From Neopararhizobium haloflavum (GTDB lineage Bacteria; Pseudomonadota; Alphaproteobacteria; Rhizobiales; Rhizobiaceae): a DNA stretch of 64,000 nucleotides. Both the position numbers and the translations under genes were made by a program. This document shows positions 45,884-55,091 of this stretch, piece by piece (position 1 is the stretch's first letter; every line of letters starts with the position of its first letter). The stretch spans positions 1-64,000 of the forward strand of contig NZ_NWUC01000007.1 in assembly GCF_002750855.1 (NCBI RefSeq). Direction: 5' to 3'. The notes below the pieces were generated by a model. That model was not told the origin of the DNA, searched no databases, and saw only the letters and a program-made list of their open reading frames with translations.

Positions 45884-46954
45884 TCAATTCGCCATTACGG
45901 TCGGCATCTCTACATCAAAACGCATCGAGAGTTCCTCGAGGTCGGCTGCCACTTCCCGCGGGAGCGCCACGCCATCGGCCCGCGCGGCTTTCTCGCGCGC
46001 GGCCGCTCCCTCGCCGGGCAGCACGATCGCCTCGATCCCCGGCCGTCGCGGCGTCTGACGGATCGTCTCGCGCAGGTGATCCATACGCGCGTTGAAATCG
46101 TCGCGCCCGATGAAGCGGTCCGGATCGATGGCCAAATGAAAATGGCCATTGCCGGTCGGCCGGTCGGTGGCGGTGAACCATTGGGACACCCCGCCGAGCA
46201 TGGCCGCGCCAGCGAGCGCGCCGCCCAGGATTTCCCCGATCACGGCGAGCCCGTAGCCCTTGTGGCCCATAGCCAGCAGCGCGCCGCCCTCGGGAAAGTC
46301 TTCCGGCCGTGTCGTGTCGTTGCCGGCGGCATCGACGACCCAGCCCTCGGGGATGGCCTTACCGGTCTTGGATGCATGCCGTACCTTGCCGCCGGCGACG
46401 ACGCTCATGGCGATGTCGAGAACCACTGGCGCGCCCGAGCCTCCGGGGATCGCCCATGCCAGCGGATTGTTGCCGAGGGCGTTGGCTCGCCCGCCCCAGG
46501 GCGCCATGCCTGGATGGCCGTTCGTCCAGGTCATGCCGAGATGGCCCGCTTCAAGCGCGATCATGGCGGAATGCGCGCATGTGCCGATGAAGTCGCTATT
46601 GCGCACAGTGACGGCCCCGATGCCCGCGTCGGTCGCCTTGGCGCTTGCAAGCCGCATGGCGTATTCCGCCGCGACAGGACCAAGTGCCGCATCGGCATCG
46701 ACGACGGCGGTGGCCGGCGCCTCGCCTACGACGCGGAAAACCGGGCGCGGATTTGCGCCGCCATCGACGAGCCGCTTGACCAGAAACGGCAGCCTGATCA
46801 GGCCATGCGAGGCCGCGCCCCGGCAATCAGCCTGGATGAGTGCATCCGCGACGCTTCCGGAACCCGCCGGCTCCATCCCCGCCGAAACGAGGATGGACCG
46901 GGCGAAGCCGTGAAGCGCGGTGGCGCCATAGCGTTGCCGGCCGGCCGTGTCCAT
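45884..46954 (-). CDS. Malate/L-lactate dehydrogenase (Ldh2) family oxidoreductase
   Basis: A 356-residue NAD(P)-dependent dehydrogenase of the Ldh2/MDH2 family. CRGAASHGLIRLPFLVKRL, VRNSDFIGTCAHSAMIALEAGHLGM and GHKGYGLAVIGEILGGALAGA are family blocks; the His in SHG is the usual catalytic position. It oxidises a 2-hydroxy acid such as malate, lactate, ureidoglycolate or sulfolactate. Second gene of the operon, 26 bases after the TctC-type gene. Confidence 0.9.
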   Translation of the reverse strand: MDTAGRQRYGATALHGFARSILVSAGMEPAGSGSVADALIQADCRGAASHGLIRLPFLVKRLVDGGANPRPVFRVVGEAPATAVVDADAALGPVAAEYAMRLASAKATDAGIGAVTVRNSDFIGTCAHSAMIALEAGHLGMTWTNGHPGMAPWGGRANALGNNPLAWAIPGGSGAPVVLDIAMSVVAGGKVRHASKTGKAIPEGWVVDAAGNDTTRPEDFPEGGALLAMGHKGYGLAVIGEILGGALAGAAMLGGVSQWFTATDRPTGNGHFHLAIDPDRFIGRDDFNARMDHLRETIRQTPRRPGIEAIVLPGEGAAAREKAARADGVALPREVAADLEELSMRFDVEMPTVMAN

Positions 46955-46980
46955 CGAGCGTTACCGTCTTTTAGCGGGCG

Positions 46981-47967
46981 TCAGCCCTCCGCCATTCCCG
47001 AAGCTTCGGCGATCTCGCCGAAGAGCGCGTAGTCGGATTGAATCCGCTCGGCGAATTCCTCCGGCGTGCTGCCGACGGGCCGCAGACCGCCGGTTTCGAT
47101 GCGCGCGGCCATTTCGGGACCGTCGAGGCTGGCACGCGTGGCTTCCGCCAGCATCGCGATGACGTCGGAGGGGGTGCCCGCGGGCGCGTGAAGGCCGAAC
47201 CAGTCCATGCAGGCAGCGAGTAGATCCAGCCCGACCTCGGGTCCGGTCGGAACATCGGGAAGCGCCGCGTTGCCCTCCTTGCCGACGATCAACAGCGGCT
47301 TCAGCTGGCCTTCTTCGATATAGGGCGCACTCAGATTGAACGAGTTGAGCGCGAACTGGACCTGATTGTTCAGAAGATCGGGCATCAGCGCCGAACCGCC
47401 CTGGTAATGCACACCGCGCGACTCGATGCCGGCGGCATGCAGGAACGCTTCGGTGAAAAGGTGAAGATTGCCGCCCGCACCGGACGTTCCATATAGCACG
47501 GTGCCGGACTTGGCGCCCTCGATGAGCTCGTCGATCGTATTGAAGCCCGACCCGACGCTGGCGTTGAGCACGAAGTCGCCTTCGGCGAGCAGCGCGATAT
47601 GGGCGAGGTCGTTGACCGGGTCGATCGTCAGGCTCTTCGACACATGCGGCACGACCGTTATCTGGCCCACAGCGGAAAAGAGCAGTGTCTGGCCGTCCGG
47701 CGCAGCATCGGCAACTGCCGTCATGCCTATTGCGCCAGCCGCGCCCGTGCGGTTTTCGACGATGACCGGCTGACCGAAGCGCTCACTGAGGCTGCTCGCC
47801 AGAAGGCGTGCGAGCGTATCGGTCGTGCCGCCGGGCGAGAACCCGCACACGATGGTCACAGGCCCTGAAGGCCAGCTTTGCGCACGCAGCGTTGCAGGTG
47901 CTGCCAACCCTGCAGCAAGAGCAGAAGCTCCCAGCATGAACCGGCGGCGGTCGAGTTCGAAAGCCAT
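46981..47967 (-). CDS. TctC-type (Bug) periplasmic substrate-binding protein
   Basis: A 328-residue tripartite tricarboxylate transporter receptor. The N-terminus has a twin-arginine-like motif (DRRRFMLGAS) and a hydrophobic stretch ending near residue 30, so it may be exported folded by Tat. The mature protein shows WPSGPVTIVCGFSPGGTTDTLARLL and VIVENRTGAAGAIG, characteristic of the Bug family, which bind dicarboxylates or other carboxylates. First gene of the minus-strand operon running to the hypothetical gene at 40259. The ATG at 47967 is preferred to one two codons upstream. Confidence 0.92.
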   Translation of the reverse strand: MAFELDRRRFMLGASALAAGLAAPATLRAQSWPSGPVTIVCGFSPGGTTDTLARLLASSLSERFGQPVIVENRTGAAGAIGMTAVADAAPDGQTLLFSAVGQITVVPHVSKSLTIDPVNDLAHIALLAEGDFVLNASVGSGFNTIDELIEGAKSGTVLYGTSGAGGNLHLFTEAFLHAAGIESRGVHYQGGSALMPDLLNNQVQFALNSFNLSAPYIEEGQLKPLLIVGKEGNAALPDVPTGPEVGLDLLAACMDWFGLHAPAGTPSDVIAMLAEATRASLDGPEMAARIETGGLRPVGSTPEEFAERIQSDYALFGEIAEASGMAEG

Positions 47968-48227
47968 TGACATCCTCCCTTGGCAAAAATTCTCGTTTCT
48001 AGCCCGCCGAAGCTTCTAGAATGCTGCCGACCGACGGCACAACAACCGAATCGTTTTAGGAGGTAGGTCTTATCTGTCTGGCTCTTGACGAAAGCCGGGT
48101 AATGTCGAGTTGGTGCCACTCACTGTCGACTTACCAGCCAAGCTATTGGCTGCTGGACTTGCAATGTTTAAGCGGCAAGTGAAGGAGGTTGGCGCGGCAT
48201 CGAACTCAACACCGCATCCCGACCGTA

Positions 48228-48866
48228 TCAGCCGCCATTCAAAGTTGCCACTACCTCGTCCACCTTCTGCACCCGACAATAACCCCCGAAGGCTTGGAGC
48301 GCATTTTCGTGTCGCTGATTGGTGTAGGCTGCGCACGCATCTTCGGCACAAACGATATAATAGCCGCGATCTGCGCCGTCACGGACTGCCATATCGACGC
48401 ACTGATCGGTCACGAATCCGCAGACAATGATGTTTTGGACCCCGAGATTGCGGAGCACATAATCGATCGACGTGGAGTTGAAAACACCAGATGAGGTCTT
48501 CGGAAGAACCATCTCATCCTCCAATGGAGCGACACGATCGATCACGCCAGCCAGTTTTGATCCGCGAGGCACAAGGATGTTCGACAGCTTGTGATCGAGC
48601 GATCGGTCGCGCCCATCCTTGGTCAATGCTTCGATCACTGTATAGACGATCTCCACGTTCCGAACTCGCGCCTGTTTGAGCAACCGCTCCATGGCCGGCA
48701 AGGCACGCTGCTCAAGTGCATCGGCAAACTCCGGGTGCCTCATCAGAATCTCCGGCTGCAGTTCCGCGTTCTGGGCATCGACAACCAATACCACGGTTTG
48801 GGCAGGATTGAGCATACGGTCACGACCTTCATGTCGCGCCAGCGTGCCCTGGGCGTTCTTAGACAT
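48228..48866 (-). CDS. Isochorismatase-like cysteine hydrolase (copy 1)
   Basis: A 212-residue cytosolic hydrolase. The catalytic triad is visible: Asp30 (VVDAQN), Lys123 (LPKTSS) and Cys156 (TDQCVD). Family members hydrolyse amides, nicotinamide, N-carbamoyl compounds or ureides and release ammonia. It is 75 bases downstream of the substrate-binding protein gene on the same strand. It is close in sequence to copy 2 at 52503-53150 (TKDGRDRSLD.KLSN, LPKTSS/IPKTSS, GGYCRV), so the two probably act on related substrates or form a mixed oligomer. Confidence 0.9.
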   Translation of the reverse strand: MSKNAQGTLARHEGRDRMLNPAQTVVLVVDAQNAELQPEILMRHPEFADALEQRALPAMERLLKQARVRNVEIVYTVIEALTKDGRDRSLDHKLSNILVPRGSKLAGVIDRVAPLEDEMVLPKTSSGVFNSTSIDYVLRNLGVQNIIVCGFVTDQCVDMAVRDGADRGYYIVCAEDACAAYTNQRHENALQAFGGYCRVQKVDEVVATLNGG

Positions 48867-48941
48867 TAACTTGCGCTCTCTGCAGATGATAATCTGGGGT
48901 CTGCCAGCGGCTTGCCGCCGCCGGCAGTGTGTAACCTACCT

Positions 48942-50087
48942 CTATTCGGCAGTATCCGGTGTCCAGATTTCCTCGACTTCAAATTCACCGTTTTGAACCG
49001 AGATGATCGAGACCGGCTTCGGCGGAACCATCGAATCACGCGTATAGCTAATTTCGCCTGTCACCGCCTTGAAACCGTTAGTTTCTGCCAAGGCATCGCG
49101 GATTGCAGCTGGTTCCACCGACCCCGCTCGTTCAATGGCGTCGGCAACCAGCATCATCGCATCGTATCCCAAGGGGGCGAAGGCATTCTCTGGTTCGATG
49201 CCGTATTCCTCCTGATAATCGGCAATGAAAGTCTGCACTTCCTCGCGATCGTCCGCCCGGTAGGTGTGCGTTGAGAAGTAGACGTCATCTGCCATCTCCG
49301 GCCCGGGTACGGTCGCAACCAGGTCGGTATCAAAACCATCGCCGGAGATGATGGGCATCGTGATGCCTTGTTCGCGAATCTGTTTCACTGAAAGGCCGGC
49401 CTCGGATGGAATTGCCGAAACGAAGACGGCATCAGGCGCCGGATCAATGGCTGCCAGACGCGCGATCTGTGCGGAGAAATCGGTATCGCCCATCATGAAC
49501 TGATCCGTGCCGACGATCTCGCCGCCTCGCTCCTCAAACCTTTCCGTGAAAAAGGAAGACAGCGCCTTCGTGAAATCCATCGAATTGTCTGTCCAGACCG
49601 CAACTTCTCGGATACCGAGTTCGTCGTAAGCATAGTCGGCGATCGCATAGGATTGATCGTCATCGCCAAAGGGCGTCATAAACATGTAGTCGCCGACCCA
49701 AGCGGGCAGTTCCGGGTGGGTCGCCCCGGATGTGACGAAGGGTATACCTTCTTCCTGGAACAGGGGTGCGGCGGCCATCACGAAGGTCGTGTCGGATTGG
49801 CCGATACCGGCAACGACGCCTTCCGAGAGAACACGCTGCGCCGCGATGGCGGTTTCTTGCTGATCTGTCTGTCCGTCAGGTGCGATCAGTTCAATCTGCA
49901 TACCGAGCAGCCCGCCATTGCTATTCAACTGCTTCACTGCGAGTTGAGCGCCTTTTAGCGAAGGCCCATCGAGCGACGACATGCCGCCAGTTACATTGTA
50001 GAGAGCCCCGATCTTGATCGATTCCTGCGCGCCGGCGGCGCCCAGCAACGCGATTGAGGCCACCGATGCAGCGAATAGAAGCTTCAT
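48942..50087 (-). CDS. Branched-chain amino acid-type ABC substrate-binding protein
   Basis: A 381-residue periplasmic protein of the LivJ/AmiC class. The signal peptide covers about residues 1-20 (MKLLFAASVASIALLGAAGA). The mature part has IKIGALYNVTGGMSSLDGPSLKGAQLAVKQLN and LIAPDGQTDQQETAIAAQRVL, family hallmarks. AmiC relatives bind amides and ureas, which agrees with the amidohydrolases nearby. It diverges from rpiR across a 206-base region that contains TTTGATA-type motifs. The ATPases and permeases are encoded separately at 53147-56600. Confidence 0.92.
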   Translation of the reverse strand: MKLLFAASVASIALLGAAGAQESIKIGALYNVTGGMSSLDGPSLKGAQLAVKQLNSNGGLLGMQIELIAPDGQTDQQETAIAAQRVLSEGVVAGIGQSDTTFVMAAAPLFQEEGIPFVTSGATHPELPAWVGDYMFMTPFGDDDQSYAIADYAYDELGIREVAVWTDNSMDFTKALSSFFTERFEERGGEIVGTDQFMMGDTDFSAQIARLAAIDPAPDAVFVSAIPSEAGLSVKQIREQGITMPIISGDGFDTDLVATVPGPEMADDVYFSTHTYRADDREEVQTFIADYQEEYGIEPENAFAPLGYDAMMLVADAIERAGSVEPAAIRDALAETNGFKAVTGEISYTRDSMVPPKPVSIISVQNGEFEVEEIWTPDTAE

Positions 50088-50207
50088 GTCCGTCTCCCGG
50101 TCTTGTTAGATGTTCACCCTTTGACGCGGACTATTTCGGTATGTGTCCGCGCTTATCATCAACATGACTCTCGAGGGGGATCACGTCAATTGAATGGTAC
50201 ATTTTTC

Positions 50208-50240
50208 TTTGATATGTCGAATTTGTCTGATTTGATACAT
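50208..50240. promoter_or_regulatory. Candidate RpiR operator in the substrate-binding protein/rpiR divergent region
   Basis: TTTGATATGT (50208-50217) and TTTGATACAT (50231-50240) recur 23 bases apart in the intergenic region. The second is identical to a 10-mer at 56697-56706 in the other divergent promoter of this gene set. It lies 50 to 90 bases before the rpiR start. Confidence 0.55.
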
Positions 50241-50293
50241 CTGGAATGGTCGGTAGATGCTTCACACTCTTTTCTTCTGAGGACTGCGATCGG

Positions 50294-51193
50294 ATGAACG
50301 TGCTCGAAACATTGCGGAAAACGCTGCCCGACCTCAGCGCGCGCGAGGCACGAGCAGCGAGACACCTTATGGCAAATTATCCAATGGCGGGATTGACCAC
50401 GGTGGCCGAGTTCGCCGGGAAGAGCAATGTGTCAACGGCTACAGTACTGCGGCTGGTGCGCCGGCTCGGATTTCCCTTGTACGCGGAGTTCCAAGAGGCC
50501 TTGCGAGCGCACATTGAAGAAACGCTGCAATCGCCGCTGCTGAGACTCGGCGAGCGCAAGGAGAAAGGCGAGCCATCTGGGACCTCGTTTCTCTCTCGCA
50601 CGATTATGCGGATCAAGGATCATCTGGATTCGCTTGCCGATCATATTTCTGACGAGGAGTTCAACAGCGCCGTGGCGCTTCTCGCTGATCCAAAGCGCGA
50701 TATTCATCTGATTGGCGGACGATATTCTACCAACGTGGCTCGCTACACGGGAGACCTCTTGACAGCAGTCCGAGGCAAGGTGGAAACGATCTCCGGGCAG
50801 ACTGAGACGTGGCCCCAGCATCTCTTGGATATGGGCCGGTCGAGCGTTCTTGTGGTGTTCGACGTGCGCCGCTACCAATCAGACGTAGTCGCATTCACCG
50901 AAGCTGCCGCACGACGCGGTGCGACCATCATTCTGTTGACCGATGTGTGGCAGTCACCTGCGGCGCGGGTATCCAAAGTCGTTCTACCCTTCGCGGTTGA
51001 TTCCCCATCTATTTTCGACATGCTCACGCTCGGCATGGGACTCGCAGAAGCTCTGGTCGGCGCTGTGGCAGAACGGGCTGATGAGGCCGGCATGAAGCGT
51101 ATCGAACAATTGGAAACGCTTCGATCCGACCTTGCTTCCGGTTTCAACGGCACAGGCCGGTCAAAGCACAGATCAAAGAAGGGGGCGACATGA
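50294..51193 (+). CDS. RpiR family transcriptional regulator
   Basis: A 299-residue regulator with an N-terminal RpiR helix-turn-helix (LSAREARAARHLMANYPMAGLTTVAEFAGKSNVSTATVLRLVRRLGF) and a SIS domain from about 120 (LIGGRYSTNVARYTGDLL, VVFDVRRYQSDVVAFTEAAARRGA). SIS domains usually bind phosphosugars, but RpiR proteins also control amino acid and amine catabolism. The ATG at 50294 is chosen (MNVLETLRKTL) with GAGGA upstream. Its stop overlaps the ATG of the glutamine-synthetase-like gene, so regulator and enzyme are co-translated. Confidence 0.92.
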   Translation: MNVLETLRKTLPDLSAREARAARHLMANYPMAGLTTVAEFAGKSNVSTATVLRLVRRLGFPLYAEFQEALRAHIEETLQSPLLRLGERKEKGEPSGTSFLSRTIMRIKDHLDSLADHISDEEFNSAVALLADPKRDIHLIGGRYSTNVARYTGDLLTAVRGKVETISGQTETWPQHLLDMGRSSVLVVFDVRRYQSDVVAFTEAAARRGATIILLTDVWQSPAARVSKVVLPFAVDSPSIFDMLTLGMGLAEALVGAVAERADEAGMKRIEQLETLRSDLASGFNGTGRSKHRSKKGAT

Positions 51194-52506
51194 AGCGCGA
51201 AGAGATCATCATGCTGTGTACGGCTGACTTGGCTGGTCAGGTCAGGGGAAAAGGATTTCCGGCAGCCGACCTAGCCTCCCGCCTTAGAAAGGGCATCGGC
51301 TGGACCCCCACAAACAGCATGATCACCGCCAACGGACCCATCGCACCCACCCCCTGGGGTCCTTTCGGGGATACTGTTCTCATCCCGGATGGGTCATCGC
51401 GCGTGCGAGTGGATTTTGGTCCCGATTCGGCTGCGACCCATTTCGTGATGGGCGATATTCGCACTTTGGACGGCGAAAGATGGCCCGTTTGCCCGCGCGG
51501 ACTTTGCAAGGCATTGTTGGACGCATTGGAGCAGCGCCATGGACTTAAGGTCAAGGCTGCCTTCGAGCATGAATTTATCCTGGAATCGGTCGAGGAACGA
51601 CCCAACGCCAGTTATGCGCTCGATTCATTCCGGCGACAGGGGATATTTGCTGAAACCTACCTGGCCGCATTGAAGACTGCCGGCCTCGAGTTGGACACGT
51701 TCATGCCTGAGTACGGGCCTAAACAATACGAGGTCACCGTCGGGCCAGCAGAAGGAATAGCGGCTGCTGATCAGGCGATCGCCGTGCGCGAGATCGCACG
51801 CGCCGTGGCCCATCATCTGGGCACCCGTGCATCTTTCACGCCAATCCTTCGACCCGACGCTGTGGGCAATGGCGTTCATGTTCATTTTAGTCTTTTTGAC
51901 GCGGCTACCGGGCAGCCGTCGAATTACGATCCCCAGAGGCCAAATGGCGTAGCGGATACTGCCGGCCGGTTCCTGGCAGGTGTCTTGGCGCTCATGCCGG
52001 CAATCACAGCCATGACGGCGGCCTCACCCATCTCATATTTACGCTTGACCCCGAACCGCTGGAGCGCGGCATACAACAATCTTGGTGAGCGCGATCGCGA
52101 GGCTGGGCTGCGAATTTGTCCGGTCTTTCCAGGTTCGGGCGCTGATATATCACGGCAGTTTCATTTCGAGTTCAGGGCCGCCGATGCCGCCGCCAGCCCC
52201 TATCTTGTCATGGCCGCCTTGATCGCCGCCGGTCTTTATGGACTCGATGAGCCTCTGCCAACGCCACACGTGTGCCATGGAGCTCCGCAGAACATGAGCG
52301 ATTCAGAGCGCAGGGAACTGTCGATCGAACGGCTACCTCAGTCGCTGTCGGAAGCGTTGGATCGGTTTGAAGCGGAAGAGAAACTCATTTCTTTCCTAGG
52401 TGAGGAATTCATCGCCGCCTATCTTGCGCACAAGCGTTTCGAGGCTAGCGCAATGAGCGATCTCTCAATCGAAGAGCAATGTGAGCGGTACCGTCTCGCC
52501 TACTAG
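51190..52506 (+). CDS. Glutamine synthetase family protein (probable gamma-glutamylamide ligase)
   Basis: A 438-residue ATP-dependent ligase of the glutamine synthetase superfamily. Catalytic-domain marks are FEHEFIL (the ExE metal site), YGPKQYEVTVGPAEGI, GNGVHVHFSLFD, YLRLTPNRWSAAYNN, then RICPVF and FEFRAADAAASPYLVMAALIAAG, matching GS ATP, glutamate and metal-binding segments. The N-terminal domain is reduced compared with GlnA, and the ammonia-site sequence differs, as in PuuA, IpuC or GmaS, which attach glutamate to amines. Assimilatory GlnA is therefore unlikely. AAGGGGG precedes the ATG. Its end overlaps the convergent isochorismatase copy 2 by four bases. Confidence 0.9.
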   Translation: MKREEIIMLCTADLAGQVRGKGFPAADLASRLRKGIGWTPTNSMITANGPIAPTPWGPFGDTVLIPDGSSRVRVDFGPDSAATHFVMGDIRTLDGERWPVCPRGLCKALLDALEQRHGLKVKAAFEHEFILESVEERPNASYALDSFRRQGIFAETYLAALKTAGLELDTFMPEYGPKQYEVTVGPAEGIAAADQAIAVREIARAVAHHLGTRASFTPILRPDAVGNGVHVHFSLFDAATGQPSNYDPQRPNGVADTAGRFLAGVLALMPAITAMTAASPISYLRLTPNRWSAAYNNLGERDREAGLRICPVFPGSGADISRQFHFEFRAADAAASPYLVMAALIAAGLYGLDEPLPTPHVCHGAPQNMSDSERRELSIERLPQSLSEALDRFEAEEKLISFLGEEFIAAYLAHKRFEASAMSDLSIEEQCERYRLAY

Positions 52507-53150
52507 GATCTTGATGCTGCGGATCCGCTGATGACCTGGAGCAAGGCCTCGCTAGACAGAACTCGGCAGTAACCTCCGAAAGCGCGCAGTGCCGCCTCAT
52601 GCCGCTCGCGCGTGTCCGTTGCACAGGCGTCGCTCGCACAGATCATGTGAAAGCCACGATCGGCACCGTCACGGATCGTGTGATCCACACATTGGTCGGT
52701 CAAGAAACCGCTGACAATGACGGTGTCGATGCCGATGTTGCGAATTAGGTATTCAAAGTTTGTTGAATTGAACAAGCTGGACGATGTTTTCGGGATGACC
52801 AGTTCGTCATCTCCCGCTGCCAGCTCTTCAATTACCGTCGAGTCCCAGGAACCTCGCTCAATGAAGAAATTGGACAACTTGTAGTCGAGGCTTCGGTCAC
52901 GGCCGTCCTTGGTTGCGTTTTCCATCACGGTATAGATGACTTCGAGGCCGGCCGATCGACCCGCAGCGATCAAGCGCGCGATGTTGGGGATGACCCAGGC
53001 TTTGGCATCAGCGTAGAATTCGGGACGAGGTGGACGCGCTACTTCGTCCATAACCCAATTCTGGGCGTCGATGACGAGCAGGCACGTCGTATGTGGGTCC
53101 ATTTGTCTTTCGCGCGAGGAAACGACATCCTTTGCCCTCGGACCGGTCAT
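52503..53150 (-). CDS. Isochorismatase-like cysteine hydrolase (copy 2)
   Basis: A 215-residue hydrolase with triad residues Asp28 (VIDAQN), Lys121 (IPKTSS) and Cys154 (TDQCVD). It is a paralogue of the copy at 48228-48866, sharing KDGRDRSLDYKLSN and AFGGYCRV-type segments. Its ATG overlaps the TGA of the LivM-type permease gene, so it is the last gene of the ABC transporter operon. Likely roles are hydrolysis of an amide, carbamoyl or ureido group in the imported compound. Confidence 0.9.
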   Translation of the reverse strand: MTGPRAKDVVSSRERQMDPHTTCLLVIDAQNWVMDEVARPPRPEFYADAKAWVIPNIARLIAAGRSAGLEVIYTVMENATKDGRDRSLDYKLSNFFIERGSWDSTVIEELAAGDDELVIPKTSSSLFNSTNFEYLIRNIGIDTVIVSGFLTDQCVDHTIRDGADRGFHMICASDACATDTRERHEAALRAFGGYCRVLSSEALLQVISGSAASRS

Positions 53151-54199
53151 GCTTGGCCCCGCCCACCAAATATGCGCTTAACGATTGAAGGCTCTCCGCT
53201 GCCGAAGAGACCGGAAGGTCGCATGTAGAGTACCGCGATCAGGCAAACGGCAACGACGACCTGACTGAGGCCGTAAAGGTTGGCGGCCTCCTCGACTGGC
53301 CGCAGGCTTTCAGACAGAAGCGTTATCCCAGCGGCGGCAAGAACGGCGCCCGTGATGCTGCCTGCGCCGCCAATGACCACCATCACAACAAGGTTGAAGG
53401 CCAGCACGATCGAAAATGTGCCCGGCGTGATCACGCTAATGAGATGCGCTGTCAGTGCACCGCCGACACCTGCGAGCACCGCCCCGACGCTGAACGCCAG
53501 TATTTTCAGCCGCGCCGAGTTGATACCGCTGCACTCGGCCGCGAGTTCGTTCTCACGAACCGCCATTATGGCGCGGCCCAGAGACGAATACTTTATTCGC
53601 CAAGCAAGTGCGACGACAATGACCAAATAACCATAAGCCCACCAGATATCAACATGACGCGGCAGGCCGCTCAGGCCGGAACCACCTCGTGTGAGTCCGT
53701 CCCAGTTCCGAACAAGACCCTGTACTACAATGATTAGACCAAGTGTCGCCACGGCCAGATAGTGGCCCTTGAGCCTCAATACGGCATATCCGACGACTAG
53801 TGATACCAATCCCGCGACGCCGCCGCCGAGGAGCACCGCCGGCAGCATTGGCGCTTCGATCGCAGCGAGCCATTCAGGTAAATCGGGAAGCATTGTCCCT
53901 TTGCGCGTGGCAGGGAACGTAAGGATCGCCGCGACATAAGCACCGATGGTCATGAATGCCGGATGACCGAGGGAGAAGAGGCCAGAAAGTCCGTTCGAGA
54001 CGGTGAGTGATACAGCGAGCGCTGCGTTTATGAGCAGCAATGCGCACAATGTGACCGCATATCGATCAAGCCATTGGGTCATCGTGAAAACGACCACTGC
54101 ACCAAGACACACAATTACTAGGCTGGCAATGAAGCTCCATTGCGGTGCACGGGGCCTTGACCACGCTTCGACACTCGTACTCGAGGCATCAGGAATCAT
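53147..54199 (-). CDS. Branched-chain amino acid-type ABC permease (LivM family)
   Basis: A 350-residue inner-membrane permease with about nine or ten hydrophobic segments. NGLSGLFSLGHPAFMTIGAYVAAIL is the typical LivM opening, GGSGLSGLPRH follows the middle, and SVGAVLAGVGGALTAHLISVITPGTF with VVMVVIGGAGSITGAVLAAAGITLL is the conserved C-terminal part. It pairs with the LivH-type permease one base upstream. Substrate specificity is set by the binding protein at 48942-50087. Confidence 0.93.
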   Translation of the reverse strand: MIPDASSTSVEAWSRPRAPQWSFIASLVIVCLGAVVVFTMTQWLDRYAVTLCALLLINAALAVSLTVSNGLSGLFSLGHPAFMTIGAYVAAILTFPATRKGTMLPDLPEWLAAIEAPMLPAVLLGGGVAGLVSLVVGYAVLRLKGHYLAVATLGLIIVVQGLVRNWDGLTRGGSGLSGLPRHVDIWWAYGYLVIVVALAWRIKYSSLGRAIMAVRENELAAECSGINSARLKILAFSVGAVLAGVGGALTAHLISVITPGTFSIVLAFNLVVMVVIGGAGSITGAVLAAAGITLLSESLRPVEEAANLYGLSQVVVAVCLIAVLYMRPSGLFGSGEPSIVKRIFGGRGQA

Positions 54200-54200
54200 C

Positions 54201-55091
54201 TCAGGCCCGCTCCTCGGTTTGACGGATAAAAAGTCCTGAGGGGCGCACGAGCAAGATTACGATAAGGAGGAGGAACACGAACGTGTCGCGGTAGCCCGAA
54301 TATTCTTGGGGCAGAAGGCCCACAAACAGGATCTCGGCCAATCCGAGAATGTAGCCGCCGAGCATGGCGCCGCCTATAGAGCCGACACCCCCGATAACGC
54401 AGGCCACGAACGCCTTCAAGCCTGGCTCGAAGCCCATCAACGGGTCGATCTGCCCGAATTTGCCGCCCCAGAAGAGCCCTGCGACCGCGGCAAGCGCGCT
54501 GCCGATGGCGAACGCCGTCATGATCGTCCGATTGACCGCCACGCCCATCAGCCTGGCCGCAGTCAGGTTTTCAGCTGTCGCGCGCATCGCTTGGCCCATT
54601 TTGGTCCGGTAGACGATCAGGAACAGACCACCGATCAGCAAAAGAGTTAATCCGATGATCGTTAGATCCGTCAGAGATGCACTCGACCCTGCAATGTCGA
54701 TCCGCTGTCGCATGAAGGCAGGGAAAGAGAAGTTTCGCGGCTGGCCAGATAGAGCCATCAACGTGCTGTTCTGAATGGCGATGGAAACGGCAAGTGTCGC
54801 GATGAAGCCTGTGACCTGATCGGCGCCGCGCATCGGCCGGAAAACGACCGTCTCGATCGCAATGCCCGCCATGGCTCCCACACAAAGGACGAACACCAAG
54901 ATCACCGGCCAGGGAACACCGGCGGACACGAGGGCAAGCGTTGCAAAGCCCCCGATCATCACAAGATCGCCATGGGCGAAATTGATGAGCCGGACGATGC
55001 CGTAGATCATCGAGAATCCGATGGCGAGCAGTGCGTAGAGGCTACCCAGCGCCAGACCGTTGATGACCTGCTGAAAGACGTACTGCGTCAT
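54201..55091 (-). CDS. Branched-chain amino acid-type ABC permease (LivH family)
   Basis: A 296-residue permease. QQVINGLALGSLYALLAIGFSMIYGIVRLINFAHGDLVMIGGFA is the family N-terminus, and AFVACVIGGVGSIGGAMLGGYILGLAE is the conserved coupling region. About eight hydrophobic segments. Its ATG overlaps the end of the downstream-type ATPase gene (55088), so the four transporter genes are tightly packed in the order LivG, LivF, LivH, LivM. Confidence 0.94.
   Translation of the reverse strand: MTQYVFQQVINGLALGSLYALLAIGFSMIYGIVRLINFAHGDLVMIGGFATLALVSAGVPWPVILVFVLCVGAMAGIAIETVVFRPMRGADQVTGFIATLAVSIAIQNSTLMALSGQPRNFSFPAFMRQRIDIAGSSASLTDLTIIGLTLLLIGGLFLIVYRTKMGQAMRATAENLTAARLMGVAVNRTIMTAFAIGSALAAVAGLFWGGKFGQIDPLMGFEPGLKAFVACVIGGVGSIGGAMLGGYILGLAEILFVGLLPQEYSGYRDTFVFLLLIVILLVRPSGLFIRQTEERA

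Noticed and set aside
51190-52506. The GS-like gene as the assimilatory glutamine synthetase glnA
   Set aside because: The N-terminal domain is short, the sequence diverges in the ammonia-site region and there is no glnB neighbour; the context is a substrate-specific catabolic set.
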